A stretch of 64,000 bases of DNA from Nonomuraea dietziae (GCF_014195505.1 NZ_JACIBV010000001.1:434001-498000), one strand, 5' to 3'; positions 53,244 to 62,256 are shown, counted from the stretch's first letter. Numbers and translations are program-made. The notes: generated by a model from the letters alone, not told the origin.

Positions 53244-53842
53244 CCACGTACGGACTACTGATCTTCGACGTCGTCGAAGAGCTCGACTTCGCCGGACCAT
53301 GGGAGGTCTTCACCACCTCGGCCAAGCTGCGCGCGGACGCCGACCTCGCGGTGCTCGTCGCCGAACGGCCGGGTCCTGTCCGGTGCAGCAAGGGCATGCG
53401 GGTGCTGCCCGACTGCACCCTGGACGACCATCCGCCGCTGGACGTCCTGCTGGTGCCGGGCGGCCGCGGCGCCCGCGAGATCGAGCCGCACAACCGCGCG
53501 GTCACCGACTGGATCGCCAAGACCGCCGAGCAGGCCGCCTGGGTGGTCAGCGTGTGCACCGGCGCTTTCCTGCTGCACGCCGCAGGGCCCGCCCGCGGGC
53601 GGCGCGTCGCCACGCACTGGGGCTACGAGGACGCCCTCGAGGCGCGTGGGAACGTCACCGTCGTCCGCGACGCCCGCTACGTCGTGGACGGCAACCTGCT
53701 CACCAGCCAGGGAGTCTCCGCGGGGATCGACAGCGCGCTGTGGCTGGTCGGCCGGCTGCACGGCCGCGAGCACGCGCGGGCCGTGCGGCGCGAGATCCAG
53801 TACGACCCCGCCCCGCCCTACCTCGCCGACGAGCCCCTCTGA
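53240..53842 (+). CDS. DJ-1/PfpI-family protein
   Basis: A 200-residue glutamine-amidotransferase-like protein. It begins TYGLLIFDVVEELDFAGPWE. The nucleophile cysteine is in WVVSVCTGAFLLHAAG, and SQGVSAGIDSALWLVGRLHG follows. It is a relative of isonitrile hydratase (InhA) and of the N-terminal domain of the AraC regulator upstream. Co-translation of the two suggests a regulator with its enzyme, acting perhaps on a reactive small molecule. Confidence 0.9.
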   Translation: MTTYGLLIFDVVEELDFAGPWEVFTTSAKLRADADLAVLVAERPGPVRCSKGMRVLPDCTLDDHPPLDVLLVPGGRGAREIEPHNRAVTDWIAKTAEQAAWVVSVCTGAFLLHAAGPARGRRVATHWGYEDALEARGNVTVVRDARYVVDGNLLTSQGVSAGIDSALWLVGRLHGREHARAVRREIQYDPAPPYLADEPL

Positions 53843-53866
53843 CCGGGGCGGCCGGGTCCTGGGGCG

Positions 53867-53939
53867 CCTGACCGGCGGGACGGTGGCGGTGCCGGCGATG
53901 GTGCCCGTGGCCGGTACCGCCGCCCTCTCGCCGGTCAGG
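53867..53939. terminator. long bidirectional hairpin between convergent genes
   Basis: CCTGACCGGCG (53867-53877) pairs perfectly with CGCCGGTCAGG (53929-53939). The interior also pairs (GGTGGCGGTGCCGGC with GCCGGTACCGCCGCC, two mismatches). The result is a nearly 70-base stem-loop that covers the stop of the TetR gene. Confidence 0.75.
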
Positions 53940-54519
53940 TCGTCGACCGGTGCGGATAGGCCGAGACGATGAGGCGGCTCAGGAAGGCGTCGAGGTCGTC
54001 GAGGCCGTAGGAGGCCCGCACGTCGGAGGGCTGGGTGAGCAAATGGCTCAGCGCCCCGTTGATCGCCAGCGTGACCACGGCGGCGCCATGGCGGGTGGCC
54101 GGGAGGCCGGCGGCCTGCTGGGCGGCCAGGTGCAGGTCGAGGTCGGCGCGGGAGAGCCGGGCCAGAGTCTGCCGCACCTGGGCGTTCCTTGCGGCTTCCG
54201 CGTGCAGTTCGAGGTAGGCCAGGACCCGGGACCGGTTGACCGTCAGCGCTCGGTCGATCATGTGGCGCAGCACCGCGAGCAACTGGTCGACGGTGTGGAT
54301 CTCGGCCTGCTGGAGCTCGCTCCAGTAGCGCTCCACGCACCGCTCGGCGGCGGCCTGCAGGAGGCTGTCGCGGGTCGGGAAGTAGTTCTTGGTCGTGCCC
54401 TCCGGCAGCCCGGCGGACCGGTCCATCGCGCGGTGGGTCAGACCCCTCCCGCCCTCTTGCGCCAACACCTCGATGGCCGCGTCACGCAGCCGGTCGCGCC
54501 GATCCCTGTTCTCCACCAT
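53935..54519 (-). CDS. TetR-family regulator of the adjacent monooxygenase
   Basis: A 194-residue protein. The helix-turn-helix region (RDAAIEVLAQEGGRGLTHRA, then LPEGTTKNYFPTRDSLL) is very like that of the TetR at 7341-7922. A ligand domain follows (RHMIDRALTVNRSRVLAYLE). It is divergent from the FAD monooxygenase at 54578, with palindromic sites in the 58-base gap. It likely represses both genes until an aromatic substrate is present. Confidence 0.92.
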   Translation of the reverse strand: MVENRDRRDRLRDAAIEVLAQEGGRGLTHRAMDRSAGLPEGTTKNYFPTRDSLLQAAAERCVERYWSELQQAEIHTVDQLLAVLRHMIDRALTVNRSRVLAYLELHAEAARNAQVRQTLARLSRADLDLHLAAQQAAGLPATRHGAAVVTLAINGALSHLLTQPSDVRASYGLDDLDAFLSRLIVSAYPHRSTT

Positions 54520-54554
54520 GGCCCCCTATTCTCCCGTTGGACACGACCACCACT

Positions 54555-54578
54555 TACGTGGTACCACATATGTAGTGA
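54555..54578. promoter_or_regulatory. operator of the second TetR/monooxygenase pair
   Basis: GTGGTACCAC (54558-54567) is a perfect 10-bp palindrome inside the near-palindrome TACGTGGTACCACATA (54555-54570). It overlaps ACATATGT (54566-54573). ATGTAGTGA at 54570-54578 resembles ATGTAGCGA, which is repeated in the promoter of the first pair (5889-5911). Confidence 0.65.
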
Positions 54579-55627
54579 TGAGAATGAGAAAAGCTGTCAT
54601 TGTCGGCGCCGGAGTCGGCGGGCTGACGACCGCGATCGCGCTGCGCGCGATCGGCTGGGAGGTTTCGATCTTCGAGCGGTGGCCGCGGATCGTCGCCGAG
54701 GGAACGGCGCTCGGGATCCGCCCGGACGCCCAAGCCGGCCTGGCCGGTCTCGGACTGGGCGAACGACTGCGCGAGCGCACCGTCCCCTACCTGCGCGCGC
54801 AGATCCGCACTCCTGGCGGAAGGCGCCTGGCCGACCTTCCACTGGACCGCATCCAACGGCGTGGCGGAGCGCCCGTCCGCATGCTGTCGAGGGTCTCGCT
54901 GATCGAGATGCTGGTGCAGGAGGTGGATCCTGCGACGATCAGCACCGGCGTGGAGATCACCGACCCCGCCGCGCTGCGCGCCGACTACGACCTGGTGGTC
55001 GGCGCCGACGGGGTCCGCAGCGCGGTGCGCCAGGCGTTCTTCGCAGCCCCCACCCGGCCACGCTACGCGGGCATCGTCGCCTGGCGCGGAGTGATCCAGG
55101 GCTTCGAGCCGCAGGACTACGGCGAGACCTGGGGCCGCGGGCAGATGTTCGGGATGACACCGCAGTCTCCGGGCGTCACCAACTGGTACGCGCCCGTGCG
55201 GACCTCAGAAGGAGCGCGCGAGACTCTCGACGATCTGCGCGCCCGCTTCGCCGGCTGGCACGACCCCATACCCCGCGTGCTCGCCGCCGCCGAAGAGGAC
55301 GCCGTGCTGAGGCATGAGGTCCACGACCTGGCGCCGCCGCTGGCCTCCTACGTCGCCGGGAACGTGGCGTTGATCGGGGACGCCGCCCATGCGATGACGC
55401 CCGCGCTGGGACAGGGCGCCTGCCAGGCCCTGCTCGACGCGATCGAACTCGCCGCCTGCCTGCGCGCCCAGCCCGGCGACGTGGCGCGGGCGCTGCGCGC
55501 CTATGACGCCCGGCGCCGCCCGGCGGCTCAGCGGATGGTCACGGCGTCCCGGTGGATGACCCGCCTGGCCGGAGCGGGCCGCCTGGCAAGACCACGCAAC
55601 GCCCTGATGCGGGTCCTTCCCCTCTGA
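54578..55627 (+). CDS. FAD-dependent monooxygenase (salicylate-hydroxylase type)
   Basis: A 349-residue flavoprotein. The FAD motif is AVIVGAGVGGLTTAIALRAI. The DG motif is LVVGADGVRSAVRQAFF, and the GD motif is VALIGDAAHAMTPALGQGAC. It is shorter than the RIFMO-like proteins, as expected of the single-domain salicylate/6-hydroxynicotinate group. An in-frame ATG follows two codons later. No Shine-Dalgarno is seen, so the message may be leaderless. It is divergent from its presumed TetR repressor and followed by an MFS exporter in the same direction. Confidence 0.92.
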   Translation: MRMRKAVIVGAGVGGLTTAIALRAIGWEVSIFERWPRIVAEGTALGIRPDAQAGLAGLGLGERLRERTVPYLRAQIRTPGGRRLADLPLDRIQRRGGAPVRMLSRVSLIEMLVQEVDPATISTGVEITDPAALRADYDLVVGADGVRSAVRQAFFAAPTRPRYAGIVAWRGVIQGFEPQDYGETWGRGQMFGMTPQSPGVTNWYAPVRTSEGARETLDDLRARFAGWHDPIPRVLAAAEEDAVLRHEVHDLAPPLASYVAGNVALIGDAAHAMTPALGQGACQALLDAIELAACLRAQPGDVARALRAYDARRRPAAQRMVTASRWMTRLAGAGRLARPRNALMRVLPL

Positions 55628-55730
55628 ACACCTCCCGGTCGACCGTGCCCCTGTTTCACGGGTCGGGCCGCTCACTCCTAGCCCGAGCAGGCCGAACACC
55701 TCGACATCGCATCGTCAGGAGGCGAACGAC

Positions 55731-56915
55731 ATGCCGCTTCTGGTCTTCTCGCTCATGCTCGTGGTCTTCGGCCTGACCACCGGGGAGTTCGTCATCGCCG
55801 GCATCCTGCCGGACGTGGCCCGCGATCTGTCGGTGTCGATTCCGGCCGCGGGGCTTCTGGTCAGCGCCTACGCCGTCGGGATGATCGCCGGAGGGCCGGT
55901 GATCACGACCCTGACCGCGCGGCTGCCCCGCCGGCCGCTCATCGTCGGGCTCATCGTCACCTCCATCGCAGGCAACGCCGCGTCGGCGCTCGCACCCACC
56001 TACCCGGTCCTGCTGGCCGGGCGCTTCGTCGCAGGCCTGGTGGTGGCCACCTTCTTCGCCGTCGCGGTCGCCACCGCCGTCTCCACCGCCCCTCCGGGCA
56101 GGCAGGCCTCCACGGTGGCGAGGCTGACGTTCGGCATGAACCTGGGCATGATCGCCGGCACTCCGCTGGGCACCTTCGTCGGTCAGAACCTCGGCTGGCG
56201 AGCGACCTTCGCCGCGATCGCCGTGTTCACCGCCATCGCCCTGGCGCTGGTGCTGCGCTCCGTCCCCGACCGGCCCGCGCCGGACATCGGTTCCCTGCTC
56301 GGCGAACTGCGCGTGTTCACCAGCAGGGACGTCGTGCTGGCCATCGCCCTGACCGCGGCGGGGAACCTGGGAGTCGTCACCGTCTTCACCTACATGGCGC
56401 CGCTGGCCACCGACGTCAGCGGATTCTCCGGCGCGGCATTGCCGCTGCTGCTGCTGGTGTACGGGGCCGGCGCCGTCGCGGGCAACTTCCTGGGCGGATG
56501 GCTGGCCGACAGGGCGCTCATGCCCTCGCTCGCCGGCCTGCTGGCCGTCCTGGCGGGCGCGCTCGCAGTGGGCTGGACGGCCAGCGGCCACCAGGTGTCC
56601 GCCGCGGTGCTGTGGTTCGTGCTCGGTGTCCTGGCCTTCGCCGTCATTCCGGGGATGCAGACCCGCGTGGTGGCCACCGCCCAGGCCGCGCCCACTCTGG
56701 CCGTCGCCGTCAACGCCTCCGGTTTCCAGCTCGCCGCCGCGTTCGCCGGGTGGCTCGGCGGACGGCTCATCGACGGCCCTGGACCGCGTTCGATGTACCC
56801 GGTTGCCGCCGTCCTCACGGTCTCGGGCCTGCTCATCGCGCTCTACTCGTGGCGACGCGACCACCGCCGTCTCGCCGCCACGCCCTCCCCTCGACAACCG
56901 GTCACCCGCCAGTGA
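55731..56915 (+). CDS. MFS drug exporter (DHA1 type)
   Basis: A 394-residue protein with 12 transmembrane helices. It begins LVFSLMLVVFGLTTGEFVIA, the opening of the Cmx/arabinose-efflux group, and has TLTARLPRRPLIVGLIVTSI (motif A) and GMNLGMIAGTPLGTFVGQNL (motif C-like). AGGAGG is 7 bases before the ATG. It stands 103 bases after the FAD monooxygenase. Modification plus export of one aromatic compound is a reasonable inference. Confidence 0.93.
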   Translation: MPLLVFSLMLVVFGLTTGEFVIAGILPDVARDLSVSIPAAGLLVSAYAVGMIAGGPVITTLTARLPRRPLIVGLIVTSIAGNAASALAPTYPVLLAGRFVAGLVVATFFAVAVATAVSTAPPGRQASTVARLTFGMNLGMIAGTPLGTFVGQNLGWRATFAAIAVFTAIALALVLRSVPDRPAPDIGSLLGELRVFTSRDVVLAIALTAAGNLGVVTVFTYMAPLATDVSGFSGAALPLLLLVYGAGAVAGNFLGGWLADRALMPSLAGLLAVLAGALAVGWTASGHQVSAAVLWFVLGVLAFAVIPGMQTRVVATAQAAPTLAVAVNASGFQLAAAFAGWLGGRLIDGPGPRSMYPVAAVLTVSGLLIALYSWRRDHRRLAATPSPRQPVTRQ

Positions 56916-57050
56916 CGAAGAGCCCGCTTCCCTCCGTTGAGCGACCCCGCACGCGGCTTTGTGCCAAGGTTCTGCAGAAGATCAGGACATCGGGGAGTTC
57001 GTTACCGGAGTCCCTTGTGCGCTCAGCACCTCCAGGACGAAGGGGAGTAC

Positions 57051-57101
57051 ATGCAACCGAGGAACCGAGGTGCCGGTCCGAGGCGCGCCGGCGCCGCCTG
57101 A
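57051..57101 (+). CDS. possible leader peptide (16 aa) upstream of the MBL-fold gene
   Basis: The ORF encodes MQPRNRGAGPRRAGAA and is preceded by GAAGGGGAGTAC before the ATG, a good ribosome site. The stop is 25 bases before the hydrolase start. An 8-bp stem (GGTGCCGG with CCGGCGCC, one G-U pair) lies in its 3' half. It is weaker evidence than for the leaders at 39-41.6 kb. Confidence 0.3.
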   Translation: MQPRNRGAGPRRAGAA

Positions 57102-57126
57102 ACGAATGTACGGGGACGACCGAGAA

Positions 57127-58113
57127 ATGACCCATACCGATATGACCCAAGCTGACCACCCCGCCCGCCTGGAGCAGGGACACCCCTTCCGGCAGTGGAA
57201 GACCTGGCGGATACCCGGCACCGAACTGACACTCACCGGCTACTCCCGCGCGAACGACAAGACGTTCTTCCACATCCCCGAACTGCGGTGCAGCCTCGAC
57301 GCGGGCCTGTGTGAAGGACGGCGGGTGGACACGGTCTTCCTGACCCATACCCACCACGACCACTCCAAGGATCTCGACTATCTGGCCGCCAATCCCTCCG
57401 GCACCGACATCTACCTGCCCGCCGCGGCGGTGCCGTACGTGGAGTCCTACATCCGCGCATCCGCGGAACTCAACCACGGAGCAGGCTTCGATCCAGCCCT
57501 GGCGGCGAATCACCGCCTGCACGGCGTGGAGCGGGACGACGAGTTCAGCTTCGGACGCCAGGGACACCATGTGCGGGTGGTGGAATGCGAGCACAAGGTG
57601 CCCTGCGTGGGGTACGCCTTCTCGCAGCGGAGCAAGACGCTGCGACCGGAGTTCGAACAGCTGCGGCAGTCCCTGGTACAGCAGGGCAGGGGTGGCGAGT
57701 TCGGGCGCGTCATGGCGCGCAAACGCCAGGAGGGGATCGACGTCGACGTCGCGATCCGGCGACCGCTCTTCGCCTTCCTGGGTGACACGCATGTGAGCGT
57801 CTTCGAACGCAACCCCTGGCTGTTCGACTACCCGGTCATCATCACCGAGTGCACCTTCCTCGAGGACACCGAACTGGAGCGCGCGAACCGGGTCGGGCAC
57901 ACGGTCTGGAGCCAGCTGCGTCCCTGGGTCGAGGCCCACCCTCGGACGCTGTTCGTCCTGATCCACTTCAGCCTGCGCTACTCCGACCGGCAGGTTCTTA
58001 CCTTCTTCCGGCAGCAGTGGGAGCAGGCGGACCCCTCGCGGCCGGACAACGTCCTCCTGTGGGTTCACCCGGACGGCCACCTGCCTGAGCAGCACCAGCA
58101 CCGCAGTTCCTGA
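57127..58113 (+). CDS. metallo-beta-lactamase-fold hydrolase (RNase Z-like)
   Basis: A 328-residue protein. The zinc signature is T-H-T-H-H-D-H (VDTVFLTHTHHDHSKDLDYL). Further metal-site elements FAFLGDTHVSVF and VIITECTFLEDTE, then FVLIHFSLRYSD, follow in the order seen in RNase Z/ElaC-type proteins. The true substrate could be RNA or a small ester. GAGAA precedes the ATG at 57127; the frame stays open upstream through unlikely sequence. It follows the MFS exporter by 211 bases. Confidence 0.83.
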   Translation: MTHTDMTQADHPARLEQGHPFRQWKTWRIPGTELTLTGYSRANDKTFFHIPELRCSLDAGLCEGRRVDTVFLTHTHHDHSKDLDYLAANPSGTDIYLPAAAVPYVESYIRASAELNHGAGFDPALAANHRLHGVERDDEFSFGRQGHHVRVVECEHKVPCVGYAFSQRSKTLRPEFEQLRQSLVQQGRGGEFGRVMARKRQEGIDVDVAIRRPLFAFLGDTHVSVFERNPWLFDYPVIITECTFLEDTELERANRVGHTVWSQLRPWVEAHPRTLFVLIHFSLRYSDRQVLTFFRQQWEQADPSRPDNVLLWVHPDGHLPEQHQHRSS

Positions 58114-58222
58114 CCCGCGATGGCGGTGAACGGATGGGGTTCGCCGGTCATCTCGTGGGGACGGCCTCGTCGAAGGCGGGGCACCGGGCCGGATGCGCGA
58201 AGGCGCCTGTGCCGGAACCGGT

Positions 58223-59107
58223 TCAGGCGAGGAAGTCGAGGAGGTGCCGGGCCGTCTCGTCGGGCGCCTCCTCGGGCAGGAAGTGGCCGGAGTCGATGGG
58301 GCCGCCGCGCACGTCGTCGGCCCAGGCCTGCCAGATGTCGAGCGGCTCGTACCACTCGGCGACCGGTCCTGCCGCGCTCCACAGCGCGAGCGTCGGGCAG
58401 CCGATGCGCCGCCGCATGCCACGGTCGGTCTCGTCATGCTCGCGGTCGAGCGTCGCGGCGGCGCGGTACTCCTCGCAGATGGCGTGCACGGTGGCGGGAT
58501 CGGCGAACTGCGCGGTGTAGGCGGCCCGCACCTCGGGCGGGAAGGCGTCCGGCACCCGCGACCAGGAGTCGAGCATATGGTCCACGAGGACGGAGGGCGC
58601 TGCCGCGACCAACCGCTCGGGCACCGGCTCCGGCGCCGCCAGGAAGGACCACACCCAGTAGCCGAGGGCGAAGTCCGTGTCCGCACGGCCGAAGGCCTCG
58701 CCGGTGGGCACGACGTCGAGCACGGCCAGCCGGGCGACGGCCTCGCGATGGTCGAGCGCCATCCGGTACGCGCAGCGCGCGCCCCGATCGTGACCGACCA
58801 CGGCGAAGCGTTCGTACCCCAGCGCGCGCATGACCTCGACCTGGTCACGGGCGATCGCGCGCATGCTGTACGGGGCGTGGTCGGGCGTGCTCGGCGGCGT
58901 GCCGCTGGCGCCGAAGCCACGCAGGTCGGTGGCGACCACGGTGAAGCGCTCGGCCAGCCGCGGCGCCACCCGGTGCCACATGAGGTGCGTCTCGGGGACG
59001 CCGTGCAGCAGAAGGACAGGCGGCCCCGCCCCGCCGCGGCGTCCATGGATGGTCGTATCGGAGGTGGCGATGTCGAACTCATCGAAGTCCTCGAACCCTG
59101 CCAACAC
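58223..59107 (-). CDS. alpha/beta hydrolase, haloacetate-dehalogenase-like
   Basis: A 294-residue hydrolase. GFEDFDEFDIATSDTTIHGR opens the family. The oxyanion region is PVLLLHGVPETHLMWHRVAP. The nucleophile is Asp in VVGHDRGARCAYRMALDH, and the His is in DSGHFLPEEAPDETARHLL. An Asp nucleophile and H-D-R-G are the marks of fluoroacetate/haloacetate dehalogenases and epoxide hydrolases. The GTG at 59107 has GGAAGAG 8 bases upstream. It stands alone on this strand. Confidence 0.9.
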   Translation of the reverse strand: MLAGFEDFDEFDIATSDTTIHGRRGGAGPPVLLLHGVPETHLMWHRVAPRLAERFTVVATDLRGFGASGTPPSTPDHAPYSMRAIARDQVEVMRALGYERFAVVGHDRGARCAYRMALDHREAVARLAVLDVVPTGEAFGRADTDFALGYWVWSFLAAPEPVPERLVAAAPSVLVDHMLDSWSRVPDAFPPEVRAAYTAQFADPATVHAICEEYRAAATLDREHDETDRGMRRRIGCPTLALWSAAGPVAEWYEPLDIWQAWADDVRGGPIDSGHFLPEEAPDETARHLLDFLA

Positions 59108-59212
59108 ACCGATCACTCTTCCACACGGGTCCGACGAATCCCTGTCACCGGACGACCGGCTCACGGAGGGGCGGCGCACCCCCCACCGTTCTCATGACCG
59201 CGGGCCCCCTGC

Positions 59213-60265
59213 TCACTGGACTGTCCAGTCCTCCTTCAGCGGCGGATAGGCGAACGTCTGGGTACCGCGCCAGCCCTCCCCGACGATGCGGTAGTCGTGC
59301 GCGGCTTCGCTGGCGGTGTGGTCGGGACCGATGTCGACCCTGTCGGCGGTCGACCAGCTCCCGTTGATCTTCTGCTCGATGACGTAGAGGAACTCGTTGA
59401 AGCCATCGGAGGACACGAACGTGTTGACGATGGTGAGCGAGCGCCGACCTGCGGTCAGGGCCGGCGGGATGTCGAAGATCTGGTTCCTCCACTTGTAGTC
59501 GCTGTCACCGAGCAGCGGCCGCCACCTTCCCGCCGGGGCCCCGTTCACGGTGATGGTGGCCTGTTGCAGGGGGACTCCCGCATCCAGGCGGCGGATCAGC
59601 CGTACGCCGGTGTTGGCGGGATCGACGACCACGGTGAACCTGCTCGAGCCGCCGGGTCCGAACGCACGGCCATCGTCAGTGACGATGGAGCCGACCACGG
59701 TGCGGTGAGGCGGCTCCTGCGACGCGCCGTGTCGCGGTGCCGCCCTCTGACCGATGAGGACGCCCAGGATCACCGCAGTCGCCAGCGCGGCCGCCGCCAC
59801 CGCCGCCGGCCCGGCCGCTTTGCGCCGGCCTGGGCCGGGGTCGCGCGCCCCCGTCTCATCCGCCCCGGACGCCTGGACGGCGGGCGGCGTGTCGCGAGGG
59901 GACTCGCTCCTGTCGGTCTCGCCCGCCCCAGCGGGTAGCCGGGTGACGCGCACCCGCTCCCAGGCCCGTTCCCACGCGGGGAGCTGATCCTCGGCCACGT
60001 GGCACGCCTGCAGGAACGCCATCATCACCGCCCTCTTGGGGAAGCGCCGACCGGCCAGCATGTCCGCACAGGTAGCCCGCGGCAGCCGGGTACCGCCCGC
60101 CTTGTCCGCCCGCGCCTGCAGCTCCCGCAGCGACACATCGGCCAGCGCGAACTGCTCGGCCAGCAGCTTCACCAGGTCCTCGTGGCAGCTCACCGCCTCC
60201 GCCGCGGGTCCACGTGTCTTCGCGTCGGCGCGGAGATCTCCGCGACCTTCCGGGTCCGCGCTCAT
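59213..60265 (-). CDS. membrane-anchored HTH protein with extracytoplasmic domain
   Basis: A 350-residue protein. The N-terminal helix-turn-helix-like region (residues 28-100: EDLVKLLAEQFALADVSLRE, then GTRLPRATCADMLAGRRFPK) is followed by a Pro/Ser linker. One transmembrane helix comes next (about 151-173, VAAAALATAVILGVLIGQ). An exterior beta-rich domain of about 150 residues follows (TVVVDPANTGVRLIRRLDAG, then FVSSDGFNEFLYVIEQKING). This is the common actinobacterial layout of a DNA-binding head with a secreted carbohydrate-like domain. Its target is unknown. GAGGGG precedes the ATG. Confidence 0.82.
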   Translation of the reverse strand: MSADPEGRGDLRADAKTRGPAAEAVSCHEDLVKLLAEQFALADVSLRELQARADKAGGTRLPRATCADMLAGRRFPKRAVMMAFLQACHVAEDQLPAWERAWERVRVTRLPAGAGETDRSESPRDTPPAVQASGADETGARDPGPGRRKAAGPAAVAAAALATAVILGVLIGQRAAPRHGASQEPPHRTVVGSIVTDDGRAFGPGGSSRFTVVVDPANTGVRLIRRLDAGVPLQQATITVNGAPAGRWRPLLGDSDYKWRNQIFDIPPALTAGRRSLTIVNTFVSSDGFNEFLYVIEQKINGSWSTADRVDIGPDHTASEAAHDYRIVGEGWRGTQTFAYPPLKEDWTVQ

Positions 60266-60271
60266 CGCCCC

Positions 60272-60496
60272 TCAGACCTCGTCCTCTCCTGCGCCGGGCG
60301 GCCCCGCCCACCTGACCCCGTCCTCTCTGAGAGTGTACGAGCCATCGCTCAGCGTGTCCGGGGATGAATGACTCCATCCGAGCGCGGGGCCTGAGCGTCT
60401 GCGACCGCGATCGAACGGGTGCCACCACCTCAGGAAGCCGACGTACTTCCCACGTCGTAGTCCGGCCGGTCGTTGATCCTGAGGTGGTAGCGGCAA
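60272..60496 (-). CDS. small protein of unknown function upstream of the HTH gene
   Basis: A 74-codon frame with a TTG start and poor ribosome site. The distal part (KYVGFLRWWHPFDRGRRRSG, then LGWSHSSPDTLSDGSYTLRE and DGVRWAGPPGAGEDEV) reads like real protein. Its stop lies 6 bases before the HTH gene ATG, as in an operon. The first 15 codons overlap an inverted repeat (60421-60491), which makes the true start doubtful. Confidence 0.35.
   Translation of the reverse strand: MPLPPQDQRPAGLRRGKYVGFLRWWHPFDRGRRRSGPALGWSHSSPDTLSDGSYTLREDGVRWAGPPGAGEDEV
60421..60491. repeat. 15-bp inverted repeat with 41-base spacer
   Basis: GCCACCACCTCAGGA (60421-60435) matches inverted TCCTGAGGTGGTAGC (60477-60491) at 14 of 15 positions. 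The spacer holds a second short repeat, GACGT-N7-ACGTC (60440-60456). Its size resembles the inverted repeat at 8844-8913, but the sequence differs. Confidence 0.6.
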
Positions 60497-60710
60497 ATGA
60501 CTCCGCCCGTAGGACGCCCCTGAGCGGTGGCTGGACGACGATTGCGGTCATGGGAACCTCGGTCAGCACATCCACGGGCCGGCGTCGTCGGCCATCGGGA
60601 TGCCCTCGACGACGCGCTGTCGGCCTTCCATCGGCAAGCGCTGTGCGGTGACGGAAACGCGCATGTCAAGCATTCCCCCCTCTCAGAGGACTCCATCAGC
60701 AGGCGGAAGC

Positions 60711-62153
60711 GTGGTCAGCGAGCCGGGTGCCCGGCCGGGGCTCACCCTCGCCGCGGTGGCCGTCGTGCAGTTCATGGTGTCGCTGGACCTGTCGGTCGTG
60801 AACGTCGGACTCCCGCAGATCGCCGCCGGCCTCGGCTTCGGCGCGGTGGGCCTGACCTGGGTGATCCACGCCTACGCGCTCACCTTCGGCGGGCTGCTTC
60901 TCCTGGGCGGCAAGGCCGCCGACCGTTACGGTCGCAAGCGGGTCCTGCTGTTCGGGCTCGGCCTGTTCGGCCTCGCCTCACTCGTCGGCGGCTTCGCCCA
61001 GGAACCCGGCCATCTGGTCGCCGCCCGAGCCGTACAGGGCATCGGGGCCGCCGCACTGGCGCCTGCCGCGCTGGCGCTGCTGACCACGACGTTCCCCACG
61101 GGCAGGGCCCGCGTCCGGGCCTTCGGGATATGGAGCGCGACCAACGCCGCAGGGGGAGCCCTCGGCGTCCTGATCGGCGGCCTGCTCACCGAGTACGCCG
61201 GCTGGCGCTGGGTGATGTTCGTGAACGTGCCCATGGCCGCCTGCGCGCTGGCCCTGGCCTGGAGAGGTGTCACCGCCGGCCCGCCCCCGGCTCGCAGCAG
61301 CCGCCCTGATGTCCTCGGTGCCGTCCTGGCCACGGCGGGCATGACGCTGCTGGTGTTCGGCGTCGTCCGCACCGACCAGTATCCGTGGACTTCGCCGGTC
61401 ACCGTGACGACCCTGGCGGTCGCCGCCGCGCTGCTGGTCGCCTTCGTCCACGTCGAGCGGACCACCACCCGCGAGCCGCTGATCCGGCTCGGCCTGTTCG
61501 CCAACCGGTCGGTCGTCGGTGCGAACGCCTACAACCTCCTGGTCGGCGCGGCCCTCGCCGCGGCCTTCTACTTCGTCTCCCTCTACCTCCAACGAGTGCT
61601 CGGAACGGGGCCGGCGCTGACCGGGCTCATGTTCCTGCCGTTGGCCCTCGGCGTGGTCGCCGGCTCGGTGCTCGCCATCAAACTCGGCTACCGCCTCGCG
61701 CCCCGGACGCTTCTGGTCATCGGTGGGCTGCTGACCGGGACCGGGTTCGCCTGGTTCGGTCTGATCAGCCCGGACGGCACCTTCACCACCGACGTCCTGG
61801 GGCCCTCGATCGTCGCGAGCGTCGGCTTCGGGCTCTGCCTCGGACCGCTCGTCTCCATCGCCACCACCGGCGTCGCGCGCCACGAGAGCGGCACCGCATC
61901 GGGCCTGCTCAACAGCTCACGCCAGATCGGCGCCTCGCTCGGGCTCGCCGTGCTCGGCACCGTGGCGCACCACCGCACCGGCCCGACCGTCACACCCGAG
62001 ACCCTCAACGACGGATACGCGCTCGGCCTGACCCTCAGCGCCGCGCTCCTGGTCGCCGCGGTCCTCGTCGCCCTCACCGTCCTGCCCCGGACCAGTCCAC
62101 CCTCAGGGGCTGTGCAGAGCGATGACCGCGATCCGCTCCCCGCCAGGGACTGA
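60711..62153 (+). CDS. MFS multidrug exporter (DHA2/EmrB type)
   Basis: A 480-residue protein with 14 predicted helices. LTLAAVAVVQFMVSLDLSVV, then NVGLPQIAAGLGF, is the DHA2 opening. GGKAADRYGRKRVLLFGLGL is motif A, and RAVQGIGAAALAPAALALLT is motif B/C. The GTG at 60711 follows AGGCGG; an ATG at 60663 is also in frame. It is followed by a strong hairpin and an ABC exporter in the same direction. Confidence 0.93.
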   Translation: MVSEPGARPGLTLAAVAVVQFMVSLDLSVVNVGLPQIAAGLGFGAVGLTWVIHAYALTFGGLLLLGGKAADRYGRKRVLLFGLGLFGLASLVGGFAQEPGHLVAARAVQGIGAAALAPAALALLTTTFPTGRARVRAFGIWSATNAAGGALGVLIGGLLTEYAGWRWVMFVNVPMAACALALAWRGVTAGPPPARSSRPDVLGAVLATAGMTLLVFGVVRTDQYPWTSPVTVTTLAVAAALLVAFVHVERTTTREPLIRLGLFANRSVVGANAYNLLVGAALAAAFYFVSLYLQRVLGTGPALTGLMFLPLALGVVAGSVLAIKLGYRLAPRTLLVIGGLLTGTGFAWFGLISPDGTFTTDVLGPSIVASVGFGLCLGPLVSIATTGVARHESGTASGLLNSSRQIGASLGLAVLGTVAHHRTGPTVTPETLNDGYALGLTLSAALLVAAVLVALTVLPRTSPPSGAVQSDDRDPLPARD

Positions 62154-62186
62154 CCAGCAATCCACCCCATGCCGCGACCTCCCGGT

Positions 62187-62224
62187 GGCCCGTGGCCGAT
62201 CCACCATCGGCTCGGCCACGGGCC
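62187..62224 (+). terminator. terminator or attenuator hairpin between MFS and ABC genes
   Basis: GGCCCGTGGCCGA (62187-62199) and TCGGCCACGGGCC (62212-62224) form a perfect 13-bp stem with a 12-base loop. It lies between the MFS stop and the ABC start, 32 bases before that ATG. Confidence 0.75.
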
Positions 62225-62256
62225 AGGTCGCGGCGAGAGACGAAGACGGGAGAGCG

